Assembly: GCA_036495525.1 (NCBI GenBank)
Contig: DASXMR010000078.1
Location: 1-26,138 of the forward strand
Source: DASXMR01 sp036495525
Lineage (GTDB): Bacteria > Actinomycetota > Actinomycetes > Streptosporangiales > Streptosporangiaceae
Length of the DNA stretch: 26,138 bases
Reading direction: 5' to 3'
A program made the position numbers and the translations under genes. Positions 15,139 to 22,670 of the stretch are shown piece by piece. The notes under the pieces are model-generated. The model searched no databases. It was given only the letters and a program-made list of their open reading frames with translations, and was not told the DNA's origin. Positions within the stretch are counted from its first letter, which is position 1. The number at the start of each line of letters is the position of its first letter.

Positions 15139-15561
15139 GTGGCACGCATCAGCCTGGTGACGCTCGTCGTCGCCGACTACGACGAGGCGATCAGGTTCTA
15201 CACCGAGGCGGCCGGGTTCACCCTGACCGAGGACACGCCGCTGGGGAACGGAAACCGCTGGGTGGTGGTGACGCCGCCCGGCGGGCAGGCGGGCTTGCTG
15301 CTGGCCACGGCGGCAACTGAGGCTCAGCGCGACCGGGTCGGCGACCAGACCGGCGGGCGGGTCAGCCTGTTCCTGCATAGCGACGACTTCAGCCGCGACT
15401 ACGAGCGGATGCGCGGCGCCGGCGTCAGGTTCGCCGAGCTGCCAAGGCACGAGCCGTACGGGACGGTCGCGGTGTTTGAGGACCTGTACGGCAACCGCTG
15501 GGACCTGATCGAGCTGGCGAGTCCGTCCGCTACCGCTGCGGGCCAGGCGGCCGACTCATAG
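15139..15561 (+). CDS. VOC family protein (glyoxalase/bleomycin-resistance type)
   Basis: A 140-residue single-chain VOC protein with the usual two beta-alpha-beta-beta-beta modules. The first begins ISLVTLVVADYDEAIRFYTE and the second RVSLFLHSDDFSRDYERM. The signature end YGTVAVFEDLYGNRWDLIEL carries the C-terminal metal-ligand position. Length is typical of small isomerase, dioxygenase or drug-binding members. GTG 15139 is the start that keeps the first strand; its ribosome site (GAGGGGG) lies in a hairpin about 12 bases upstream. Function is not more precisely predictable. Confidence 0.87.
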   Translation: MARISLVTLVVADYDEAIRFYTEAAGFTLTEDTPLGNGNRWVVVTPPGGQAGLLLATAATEAQRDRVGDQTGGRVSLFLHSDDFSRDYERMRGAGVRFAELPRHEPYGTVAVFEDLYGNRWDLIELASPSATAAGQAADS

Positions 15562-15634
15562 CTGGCCAGCCGACACGCGCGGGCGGCCAGCGGTCAGAGT
15601 TTGTCCATGGCCTCTGGCCTGGCATGCTGATCAG

Positions 15635-17017
15635 GTGACCAGCGACCGGAAGGTAGCGGACGAAGGCCGGTCGGCCAACGGAGCCGTAGCGGCAGGTCAG
15701 GCTGCCGAAAGCGGCGACAGCGCGCCGGCGGGCGCCAGCCAGGCCGCCGGCCAGCAAGGCCCGTCCGGTCAAGGCAGCGGCGACCACGCAGCAGGTACCA
15801 GCGTGCAGCCAGCCGGGGCGGTCTCCGCGCCGGAGCAGGAGTTCCGGGAGCAGGAGCAGCAGGTCGCCACGACGGTCAGGGTCGTGCGCACCGAGATGAC
15901 CAGGCGAGCCAAGCTGTGGGCGGCGGCCGAGTCCCGTGGCGTGCCGCTGCAGGCAATCCTCACCACGGTCGCCGTCGTCGTGCTCGTCTACCTGGCTGGC
16001 AAGATCGTCTTCCGGATCCGCGAGGTCATCCTGCTGATGGCGGTCGCCGGGTTCGTCGCGCTGCTGCTGAACCCGCTCGTCCTGATCCTGCAGCGCTGGC
16101 TGCGCCGCCGCGGCTTCGCCATCACCGTGGTCACGCTGTTCGCCGTGCTCGTGTTCGCCGGGCTGGCGTTCGCCTTCGGCTACCCGCTGGTGAACGGGAT
16201 CACCCATCTCTCCAACAGCCTGCCCGGCTACATCAGGCAGGCCGAGAGCGGCCAGGGCTGGATCGGCCACCTGGTGACCAAGTACCACGTGCAGAGCTGG
16301 GTGCAGCAGAACGCGCCGAAACTGGCCGGCTACGGCAAGAACCTGGCCAGCCCCGCGCTCACCGTCGGCAAGGGCGCGCTCAGTCTCATGCTCGCGCTGC
16401 TGACGATCTTCGTCCTGGTCGTGCTGCTGCTGCTGGAGGGACCGAAGATCCGCGGCGGCCTGCTCGGCATGATGACGGCCGACCGCGCCGAGCGGTACAG
16501 CCGGGTGGCCCGGGAGGTGAACCGGTCGGTGACCGGCTACATGCTCGGGAACTTCGCAACCTCGATGATCGCGGGGGCGGTCGTATTCGTCACGCTGCTG
16601 CCGCTTGGCGTGCCGTTCCCGTTCCTGTGGGCGCTGTGGGTCGCGCTGGTCGACTTCCTGCCGATGATCGGCGGCGCGCTGGCTGGCATCCCGACGGTGC
16701 TGTTCGCCGTCGCCCACTCGCTCACGGCCGGCATCGTCACGCTGGTGGTCTTCCTGATCTACACCCAGGTAGAGAACCACGTGCTGAACCCGGTGATCAT
16801 GAGCAAGACGGTGCGGATCAACCCGCTGCTGGTGCTCGTCGCGATCCTGGTTGCTGCGTCGCTCGGCGCCTGGTTGGGCGGCTTCTTCGGCGGCTTCGTC
16901 GCCGCGCTGCTTGCGATCCCGCTGGCCGGCGCCGGGCAGGTGCTGGTGCGCGAGGTGTGGCTGGCCAGCGGGCCGGGCGGGCACCGTATCGGCGAGGAAC
17001 CTGGCCAGCGCCGGTAG
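15635..17017 (+). CDS. AI-2E family transporter
   Basis: A 460-residue inner-membrane protein of the AI-2E/PerM family. After about 75 Ala/Gly/Gln-rich residues, probably disordered, a helix (REQEQQVATTVRVVRTEMTR) leads to the membrane part. Transmembrane segments start near ILTTVAVVVLVYLAG, LLMAVAGFVALLLNPL and ITVVTLFAVLVFAGLAF. The family's PMIGGALAGIPTVLFA and ENHVLNPVIMSKTVRINPL blocks follow. Family members export small molecules (TqsA, AI-2) or work as ion antiporters, and the substrate cannot be told here. GTG 15635 has no good ribosome site, so the true start may differ within the low-complexity leader. Confidence 0.87.
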   Translation: MTSDRKVADEGRSANGAVAAGQAAESGDSAPAGASQAAGQQGPSGQGSGDHAAGTSVQPAGAVSAPEQEFREQEQQVATTVRVVRTEMTRRAKLWAAAESRGVPLQAILTTVAVVVLVYLAGKIVFRIREVILLMAVAGFVALLLNPLVLILQRWLRRRGFAITVVTLFAVLVFAGLAFAFGYPLVNGITHLSNSLPGYIRQAESGQGWIGHLVTKYHVQSWVQQNAPKLAGYGKNLASPALTVGKGALSLMLALLTIFVLVVLLLLEGPKIRGGLLGMMTADRAERYSRVAREVNRSVTGYMLGNFATSMIAGAVVFVTLLPLGVPFPFLWALWVALVDFLPMIGGALAGIPTVLFAVAHSLTAGIVTLVVFLIYTQVENHVLNPVIMSKTVRINPLLVLVAILVAASLGAWLGGFFGGFVAALLAIPLAGAGQVLVREVWLASGPGGHRIGEEPGQRR

Positions 17018-17063
17018 CCCAGAAGGCCGTCAGCCAGGGGCAGGCAGCCGGCGCGGCGCAGGC

Positions 17064-17660
17064 TCAGACCGGCGCGACGCCGATCAGGCCGTTGCGCGTG
17101 ACAAGCGCGGCCAGGCTCTCCTCGGTCATGCCGTCGGCGCCGGCCGGCCGCTGCGGCAGCACCATGTAGCGGGACTCGGCGCTGGCGTCCCACACGCTGA
17201 CCTGCACCGCAGGATCGAGCTCGAAGCCGAACTCGCGCAGCACCCCGCGCGGGTCGCGGACCACCCTCGACCGGTAAGCCTCGCTCTTGTACCAGGTCGG
17301 CGACGGGCCAAGCAGCGCGATCGGGTAACACGAGCACAGCGTGCAGACGATCACGTTGTGCCGGTCTGCCGTGTTCGGCACGACCCGCAGCCGCTGCTCC
17401 TGCAGCCCGCCGCCCATCGACAGCCCGAGCTCGGGCAGCGCGGCGTTGGCGTCAGCCAGCAGCCGCACGGCGAACTCGTCATCCAGCCAGGCCCTGGCGA
17501 CGATCCGGGCGCCGTTGGCCGGCGACGCCCTGGCGAGAAACGCCTCCAGCGCGCGGTCCAGCTCCTGCGCGTCGACCAGCCCGCGCTGCTCGAGTAGCGC
17601 CTCGACGTGCCTGACCTGGGCGGCGATCACCGCTGCCGGGCCCGTGTGACTGCCACTCAT
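17064..17660 (-). CDS. Nitrile hydratase alpha subunit, cobalt type
   Basis: A 198-residue metal-binding subunit that hydrates a nitrile (or a related C-N substrate) to the amide. The claw motif VCTLCSC is at residues 105-111. Thr after the first Cys is the cobalt-type form (iron enzymes usually have Ser), and C109/C111 region residues are normally oxidised to sulfinate/sulfenate. The following TWYKSEAYRSRVVRDPRGVL block is strongly conserved in the family. ATG 17660 follows GAGGAGGAACG. Its start overlaps the stop of the upstream beta C-terminal gene as ATGA, so the subunits are translationally coupled. In three-subunit relatives this corresponds to thiocyanate hydrolase gamma or ToyJ. Confidence 0.93.
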   Translation of the reverse strand: MSGSHTGPAAVIAAQVRHVEALLEQRGLVDAQELDRALEAFLARASPANGARIVARAWLDDEFAVRLLADANAALPELGLSMGGGLQEQRLRVVPNTADRHNVIVCTLCSCYPIALLGPSPTWYKSEAYRSRVVRDPRGVLREFGFELDPAVQVSVWDASAESRYMVLPQRPAGADGMTEESLAALVTRNGLIGVAPV

Positions 17661-18052
17661 CGTTCCTCCTCGCCGTTGCCTGCTGTCACGGGCGGACCAG
17701 CCATCCCGGACGAGCCAGCCACTCCGGAAGGGCCAGCCGTCGCTGGCGGGCCGGCAGGCGCTGGCCGGCCGGCCGTCGCGTCTTCGGCCGGGCGCAGGTA
17801 GCTGTGCCACAAGTCGACGGTGACCGTATGATCGCCGTCGCCGAACAGCTCGCTGGCGGCGAACGCGACCGTGTAGACCGGCTCCGGCTCGGCCGGCAGC
17901 CGCCGCGAGCGCAGGTCGGGCAGCGGGTGCCGGCCCTGCATCTCGACCACGGTGCCGACCGCGCCGCGGGCATAGCGGGGCAGCCTGGTGTGGTGCGCTG
18001 GGTCGGCGCGGCTGGTGAGCACCCGGTCACCAGGCCGGAGCGGCTCAGTCAC
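17657..18052 (-). CDS. Nitrile hydratase beta subunit, C-terminal half as a separate gene
   Basis: A 131-residue protein equal to the SH3-like C-terminal domain of nitrile hydratase beta: LRPGDRVLT, then HTRLPRYARGAVGTVVEMQG and PVYTVAFAASELFG, ending TVTVDLWHSYLRPAE. The last 40 residues are an Ala/Gly/Pro-rich repeat-like tail absent from the family core. GTG 18052 lies within the end of the preceding gene (8-base overlap), and its stop overlaps the alpha start by four bases. The domain packs against the alpha subunit and completes the active site. Separate coding of this half is known for thiocyanate hydrolase alpha and for toyocamycin nitrile hydratase. Confidence 0.85.
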   Translation of the reverse strand: MTEPLRPGDRVLTSRADPAHHTRLPRYARGAVGTVVEMQGRHPLPDLRSRRLPAEPEPVYTVAFAASELFGDGDHTVTVDLWHSYLRPAEDATAGRPAPAGPPATAGPSGVAGSSGMAGPPVTAGNGEEER

Positions 18053-18401
18053 CGTCTGGCCCTGGTTCCGCGCTGGCAGAAGGCCCTGCCTCGGCTCTGC
18101 CAGCTGACCCGGCCCCGGCCTCACCAGCCAGCTCCGCCGCGGTCAGCACGCCCTTCTCGGCCAGCAGCGTGGTGATCGCGAAGAACCACTTCTCGTAGTA
18201 GGACGACGCCAGGTACTGCTGCGGCGGCATCCGCTCGATCGCGTCGCGGAACTCGTCCAGGTTGTAGACGCCGCCGCCGATGAGCGCCCGGTTGACCGCG
18301 AACACGTGGGCCTCCCAGTCGGCGTGGAACGGCTCCTCGTCGGGCTCCTGCTGCACGGGCGGGAATCCCTGCATCCCGCCCACGTCGTTAATCCTGCTCA
18401 C
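18045..18401 (-). CDS. Nitrile hydratase beta subunit, N-terminal half (or accessory-type protein)
   Basis: A 118-residue protein matching the helical N-terminal half of nitrile hydratase beta: INDVGGMQGFPPV, then WEAHVFAVNRAL, FRDAIERMPPQQYLASSYYEKWF and TTLLAEKGVLTAAEL. A 25-residue Gly/Ala/Ser-rich tail ends it where the fused proteins have a linker. GTG 18401 has GAGAGG upstream and overlaps the permease end by 14 bases. The known cobalt activator proteins share this fold, so an activator role is the alternative. As no other copy of the N-terminal half exists in the operon, a structural subunit is more likely. Confidence 0.85.
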   Translation of the reverse strand: MSRINDVGGMQGFPPVQQEPDEEPFHADWEAHVFAVNRALIGGGVYNLDEFRDAIERMPPQQYLASSYYEKWFFAITTLLAEKGVLTAAELAGEAGAGSAGRAEAGPSASAEPGPDGD

Positions 18402-19818
18402 CAGCAGTCCTCTCGCCGATCGCCGGCCACTTCACGGTCTGCCCGGCCCGAGCCGCCCGGCGTAGCACGTAGTACAGCAGGCCGGCGACGGCGAAGCCGA
18501 CGTAGAAGGCGATGTCGGCGCCGTCCAGCGCTTTCGCGGCGGGGCCGACCACGATCGAGGTGTTCATGAACGGGACCATGGCGGCGAAGCCGGCTACGAA
18601 CGCGACCAGCGCCGGCCAGCCGCCGCGCAGTCCGCGGAAACCGAGCGCGCCGCGCAGGTAGCCGGGCGTGTACTGGTCCCTGCCGTAATACCAGTCGATC
18701 ATCACGACGGCGCAGAACGGCGCGATCCAGTAGCCGACGAACAGCAGCACGTTCTGGAACTTGCCCGAGGTGTCGCCAGCGTTTATCCACAGGATCGCCG
18801 CGAACGCGAGCACCGCCACCACCGCGGCGTTCAGCGGCCGCCGCACCCTGGCGCCTAGCGCCTGGAACGCCAGTGATCCGCTGTAGTCGTTCATCGAGTT
18901 GGACGCGACGGCGCCGAACGCGATCGCCACCAGGGCGAGCACGCCGAGCACTCCCCCGCCCATCAGCGTTCGGACGCCGGCCGCGGTCTGGTCGCCAAGC
19001 ACGCTGGCGGCGGCGAGCCCGATGGCCCCCATCCACACGTAGGAGACGGTCAGCCCGGCCAGGGTGAGCCACAGCACCGCCCGTCGTGACGTGCCGGGCT
19101 TCATGTACCGGCTGTAGTCAGAGGCGTACGGCGCCCAGGAAATCCCCTGGCTCAGCGCGACGGTCGTCATCAGCACGAACGCGCCGGCCAGCGCACCGCC
19201 GTGCACCGTGTTGTGCGGCAGCACGATGTGGTGCTGCAGTATCCGCACCGACAGCACCAGGAACAGCACGATCAGCACCGTCGAGCCCCACGCCTGCAGC
19301 CGGTGCACGAACTCGTAGCCGTAGACGCTGACCGAGCCCTCAAGCACCAGCACGATCGCCGCCCCGGCCCAGAACGGCACACCGAACAGCAATTGCACGG
19401 CCTGCCCGCCGAACAGCGCGACCAGCGCGTCCCAGGCGATCGTGGACAGGAACTGCACCGTGCCGGGCAGCATGATCGTCTTGCCGAACGGCAGCCGGGC
19501 CAGCGGCAGCTGCGCCGTGCCGGTCCGCGGCCCCCAGGTGCACATCAGGGCCACCGGCAGCGAGCCGATGATCGTCCCGGTCACGAGCGCCAGCAGGCCT
19601 GGCCAGAAGCCGAGGCCGAACACGACGGCCAGGGTGCCGGCGAACACCGCCGACAGCTGCATGTTGGGCGTGAACCAGACCGTGAACATCCGGTGCAGGC
19701 CGCCGTAGCGCGCGTCTGCCGGGATCGGGGCCATCCCCTGGCTCTCCAGGGCCAGGTCACCGACCCTGCTTGGCCGTGCTCCCTCATAGACCGCCAGCTC
19801 GTCGGCTGCCAGCGCCAC
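18388..19818 (-). CDS. NCS1 family permease (purine-cytosine permease-like)
   Basis: A 476-residue integral membrane protein of the nucleobase:cation symporter-1 family, with about twelve hydrophobic helices. Recognisable parts are RMFTVWFTPNMQLS on the first helix, PFGKTIMLPGTVQFLSTIAW, YEFVHRLQAWGS, WAPYASDYSRYMKPGTSRR and the end of the core FVGYWIAPFCAVVMIDWYYG. NCS1 members take up cytosine, purines, allantoin, hydantoins or thiamine. GTG 19818 with GGAGG six bases upstream is a much better start than the open frame reaching 20103, which crosses the divergent gene's promoter. It is the first gene of the nitrile hydratase operon, so it probably imports the enzyme's substrate. Confidence 0.9.
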   Translation of the reverse strand: MALAADELAVYEGARPSRVGDLALESQGMAPIPADARYGGLHRMFTVWFTPNMQLSAVFAGTLAVVFGLGFWPGLLALVTGTIIGSLPVALMCTWGPRTGTAQLPLARLPFGKTIMLPGTVQFLSTIAWDALVALFGGQAVQLLFGVPFWAGAAIVLVLEGSVSVYGYEFVHRLQAWGSTVLIVLFLVLSVRILQHHIVLPHNTVHGGALAGAFVLMTTVALSQGISWAPYASDYSRYMKPGTSRRAVLWLTLAGLTVSYVWMGAIGLAAASVLGDQTAAGVRTLMGGGVLGVLALVAIAFGAVASNSMNDYSGSLAFQALGARVRRPLNAAVVAVLAFAAILWINAGDTSGKFQNVLLFVGYWIAPFCAVVMIDWYYGRDQYTPGYLRGALGFRGLRGGWPALVAFVAGFAAMVPFMNTSIVVGPAAKALDGADIAFYVGFAVAGLLYYVLRRAARAGQTVKWPAIGERTAGEQD

Positions 19819-19978
19819 GCCCCACCTCCAGCCCGCGATCGCCAGGCCAGCGACCGCTGATAGCCCCCGCAAATCACCTCTATCTAACCGCAGGCAGGAG
19901 GCGGACTGCCCCGTCGCCGGCCCGGCCGTGGCTGGCCGGCCTACAGTGACGGGGTCACCAGAGCAAGGAGGTTTCCTG

Positions 19979-21403
19979 ATGGCCGGCTCCCGCCCCGCCC
20001 GGCAACTCGCCGCCGAGGCCGATGTCCTTCCCGGCGGAACGAAAGGCAGCGCGCTGGTCGACAGGGCACGGCTGACCGCGCTTATCGCCCGTGAGCGGGA
20101 CACCTACGCGGCGACGCACCCGCGGTCCAGGGACGCGTTCGGCGCGTCCGGCGGGAACCTGCTCGGCGGCGTGCCGATGACCTGGATGCGGATGTGGGCG
20201 GGGGGCTTCCCGCTGTACCTGTCGCGCGCGCACGGAGCGCGGCTCACCGACATCGACGGCAACGAGTACGCCGACTTCTGCCTGGGCGACACCGGCGCGA
20301 TGGCCGGGCACTCGCCGCTGCCAGTGCAGGCGGCCGTGGCCCGCCGGTACGCCGATCTCGGCGGCGCGACGACGATGCTGCCGACCGAGGACGCCGCCTG
20401 GGTGTCGGCGGAGCTGACCCGCCGGTTCGGCGTGCCGCGGTGGAGCTTCACGCTGACCGCGACCGACGCGAACCGGTGGGCGCTGCGGCTGGCCAGGCAG
20501 CTCAGCGGGCGGCCGAAGATCGCGGTTTTCAGCCACTGCTATCACGGCAGCGTGGACGAGTCGTTCATCCTCTCGACGCCGGACGGCCCGCGCTCGCGGC
20601 CGGGCAACGTCGGCCCGCCAGCCGACCCGCGGGAGACAACCAGGGTCTGCGAGTTCAACGACATCGCGGCGCTGGAGGCCGAGCTGGCGCACGGTGACGT
20701 GGCCGCGCTGCTGATGGAACCAGCCCTGACCAACATCGGCATCGTGCTGCCCGAGCCGGGTTACCTGGCGGCCGTGCGCGAGGTCACCCGGCGGCACGGC
20801 ACGCTGCTGATCAACGACGAGACGCACACGTTCAGCGCCGGGCCCGGCGGCTGCACCAGGGCCTGGCAGCTGGACCCTGACCTGGTGACGATCGGCAAGG
20901 CGATCGCCGGCGGCATCCCGGCTGGCGCCTTCGGCCTGTCAGCGGCGCTGGCCGACCAGATCATCGGCGACCCCGATGCTGACCTGATCGACGCGGGCGG
21001 CGTGGGCGGCACCCTGGCCGGGAACGCGCTGTCGGTCGCGGCGATGCGCGCGACGCTGGAGAAGGTGCTCACAGACGGCGCGTTCACCGCGATGATCGAG
21101 CTGGCCGGCCGGTATACCGCCGGCGTGCGGGCGGTGCTGGACGCCAGCGCCCTGCCGTGGAGCATCGCGCAGCTCGGCGCCCGGGCGGAGTACCGGTACT
21201 GCCCGCAGCCGCGCACCGGCGGCGAGTCGGCGGCCGCCGCGGACCAGGAACTGGATGAGTTCCTGCACATCTACCTGGTCAACCGGGGCGTGCTGCTGAC
21301 CCCGTTCCACAACATGACGCTGATGTCCCCGGCCACGACCGAGACCGACGTTGACACCCACGTCCAGCTGTTCGGCGCCGCCGTCGGCGAGCTGCTCGGC
21401 TAG
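19979..21403 (+). CDS. Class III aminotransferase (PLP-dependent)
   Basis: A 474-residue cytoplasmic PLP enzyme of the glutamate-1-semialdehyde/omega-aminotransferase group. The coenzyme ring aspartate is in LINDETHTF (D280), and the Schiff-base lysine is K307 in LVTIGKAIAGG. HCYHGSVDESF (186-196) is the usual aromatic-His segment. The phosphate-binding block, SGTEA in most relatives, reads TATDAN at 160-165, which marks an uncommon subfamily. ATG 19979 follows AAGGAGG seven bases upstream. It is divergent from the permease/nitrile hydratase operon across 160 bases and converges on DUF899. The amino donor and acceptor are unknown; a beta-amino acid or amino ketone is plausible. Confidence 0.87.
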   Translation: MAGSRPARQLAAEADVLPGGTKGSALVDRARLTALIARERDTYAATHPRSRDAFGASGGNLLGGVPMTWMRMWAGGFPLYLSRAHGARLTDIDGNEYADFCLGDTGAMAGHSPLPVQAAVARRYADLGGATTMLPTEDAAWVSAELTRRFGVPRWSFTLTATDANRWALRLARQLSGRPKIAVFSHCYHGSVDESFILSTPDGPRSRPGNVGPPADPRETTRVCEFNDIAALEAELAHGDVAALLMEPALTNIGIVLPEPGYLAAVREVTRRHGTLLINDETHTFSAGPGGCTRAWQLDPDLVTIGKAIAGGIPAGAFGLSAALADQIIGDPDADLIDAGGVGGTLAGNALSVAAMRATLEKVLTDGAFTAMIELAGRYTAGVRAVLDASALPWSIAQLGARAEYRYCPQPRTGGESAAAADQELDEFLHIYLVNRGVLLTPFHNMTLMSPATTETDVDTHVQLFGAAVGELLG

Positions 21404-21411
21404 CCTCTGGC

Positions 21412-22128
21412 TCACTGGCTGTCGTACTCGTCGTGCCGGCGCCACCACATGCCGGTTTCGTTGCGGCCGAGCGGCGCCCGGTCGAGCCACTGGTACATGC
21501 CCCACAGGCCGTCCAGCCCGCGGGCGTACGCCGAGTAGGTGTGATACACGGCGCCGTCCTGCAGGGCAAACGCGCTGACGCCGGGTCCTTCGCGCCGGTA
21601 GGTCTCCCAGTCGGTGCCGACGAACGACTCGGTGAAGGCGTCACGGGAGGCTTGCTCGCCGGCCGGCGGCCGCAGGTCCTGCGCGCCGAAGTTGTACGCG
21701 ACCGCTCCCGCTGCCCATTCCTCCCTGGTGTGCGCCACGCCGAAGTCGAAGTTGAAGTCGCTGCCGTAGGAGGAAGCCCACGGGAAGCTCCAGCCCATTC
21801 GCTGCCGGTACGCCAGGAGCTTGCCGAGCGGCGCACGCGACACGGCGCACAGCGTCACGTCGTGCCCGGCGAGATGGGCCGCCGAGCCGTTGAAGCCGTC
21901 AGCGATCGCTGAGCAGGACGGGCAGCCGGCCGAGTAATCAGGCCCGAACATGAAGTGGTAGACGAGCAGCTGCGATCGCCCGCCGAACAGGTCAGCGAGC
22001 GATGCCGGGCCCTGGCTGGTGGCGAACCGGTAGTCCTTGTCGACCCGCACCCAGGGCAGCTCCCGCCGTCGCCTGGCCAGCTCGTCGCCGCGCCGGGTCA
22101 GCTCCTTCTCCGCCTCAAGCAGCTCCAT
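21412..22128 (-). CDS. DUF899 family thioredoxin-like protein, start region altered
   Basis: A 238-residue DUF899 protein with thioredoxin-like features: ELPWVRVDKDYRFAT, then YHFMFGPDYSAGCPSCSAIAD (C69-x-x-C72) and DFNFDFGVAH near the middle. The ATG at 22128 gives MELLEAEKELTRRGDEL. In-frame upstream codons still encode the family's usual leader SREDWLAAR, but no ATG, GTG or TTG occurs before a TGA. The normal start therefore seems lost, and the protein probably begins about ten residues late. It overlaps the truncated DUF2182 gene by 14 bases and is the last gene of the SRPBCC/ArsR operon. The biochemical role of DUF899 is not established. Confidence 0.85.
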   Translation of the reverse strand: MELLEAEKELTRRGDELARRRRELPWVRVDKDYRFATSQGPASLADLFGGRSQLLVYHFMFGPDYSAGCPSCSAIADGFNGSAAHLAGHDVTLCAVSRAPLGKLLAYRQRMGWSFPWASSYGSDFNFDFGVAHTREEWAAGAVAYNFGAQDLRPPAGEQASRDAFTESFVGTDWETYRREGPGVSAFALQDGAVYHTYSAYARGLDGLWGMYQWLDRAPLGRNETGMWWRRHDEYDSQ

Positions 22129-22618
22129 CCGCGCGGCAAGCCAGTCCTCGCGCGATGCTCGAGCCAGCGCAGCACAGCCCGAAACTCAGCCCGGAGGAGG
22201 CGCCCTGCCGGCAGCGCCAGCGGAAGTACCGCTTGACCGGCGTCAGCTCGTAGCCACCAGCCGCGATCACTACCGCGCCGGCCACCGCCGGTCCGTGCGG
22301 CCGGTCGAGCGCGTAGGCCGCGGCGCCAGCGACCGCCCAGACGGCGAGATAGCTGCAGGCGAACAGCGCCGCCGCACGAGTCGTGCCGGTCAGAGCGGCG
22401 CGCCTGCCGATCGCCGGGGCGGCGCCCGGCAGCATCATCGCGGCCATCATCGTCACCCATGCCGCGGCGAAGAAGCCGAGCGACCCGGTCCCGGTCGCGA
22501 TCCCCATGTCCATGCCGCTCATCAGCCAGGCCGCTGCTGCCCAGCAGGCAGCCGCGACAGCGAGCGTCGCCGCCAGCACGGTCGCCGGCCCGGCTGCCTG
22601 CCTGGGTGCCGCGTTCAC
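22115..22618 (-). CDS. DUF2182 membrane protein, C-terminally truncated
   Basis: A 167-residue membrane protein. The DUF2182 pattern is clear in MDMGIATGTGSLGFFAAAWV, then TMMAAMMLPGAAPA, LFACSYLAVWAVAGAAAYAL and YELTPVKRYFRWRCRQ. The conserved SFGLCCAGSSI follows, after which relatives continue through further transmembrane helices. Here the frame instead reads ARGLACRADGAA and stops inside the DUF899 coding region. GTG 22618 has GGAGGG six to seven bases upstream. A longer frame to 22711 overlaps the ArsR gene and is less likely. The loss of the end, together with the damaged DUF899 start, suggests a deletion; whether the shortened protein works is doubtful. Confidence 0.75.
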   Translation of the reverse strand: MNAAPRQAAGPATVLAATLAVAAACWAAAAWLMSGMDMGIATGTGSLGFFAAAWVTMMAAMMLPGAAPAIGRRAALTGTTRAAALFACSYLAVWAVAGAAAYALDRPHGPAVAGAVVIAAGGYELTPVKRYFRWRCRQGASSGLSFGLCCAGSSIARGLACRADGAA

Positions 22619-22670
22619 CGTCAGCCCTCCCTCGTGGCCGTCCGCATCCGGCGGCCTGCTGCCGCCCGGA

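Noticed and set aside
15530..16984. 484-codon minus-strand open frame opposite the AI-2E transporter
   Set aside because: It is rich in Arg/Gln/His/Asp with no domain, mirrors the codon pattern of the real membrane protein, and lies on the complementary strand of it.
18045..18052. Nitrile hydratase beta split explained as a sequencing frameshift
   Set aside because: Each half has its own start and stop with operon-like overlaps, and the break falls in the natural linker as in known three-subunit enzymes. It is kept as the main alternative to test.
19819..20103. Extended N-terminus of the NCS1 permease
   Set aside because: The extension overlaps the divergent aminotransferase start and lacks a ribosome site; GTG 19818 has GGAGG at ideal spacing.
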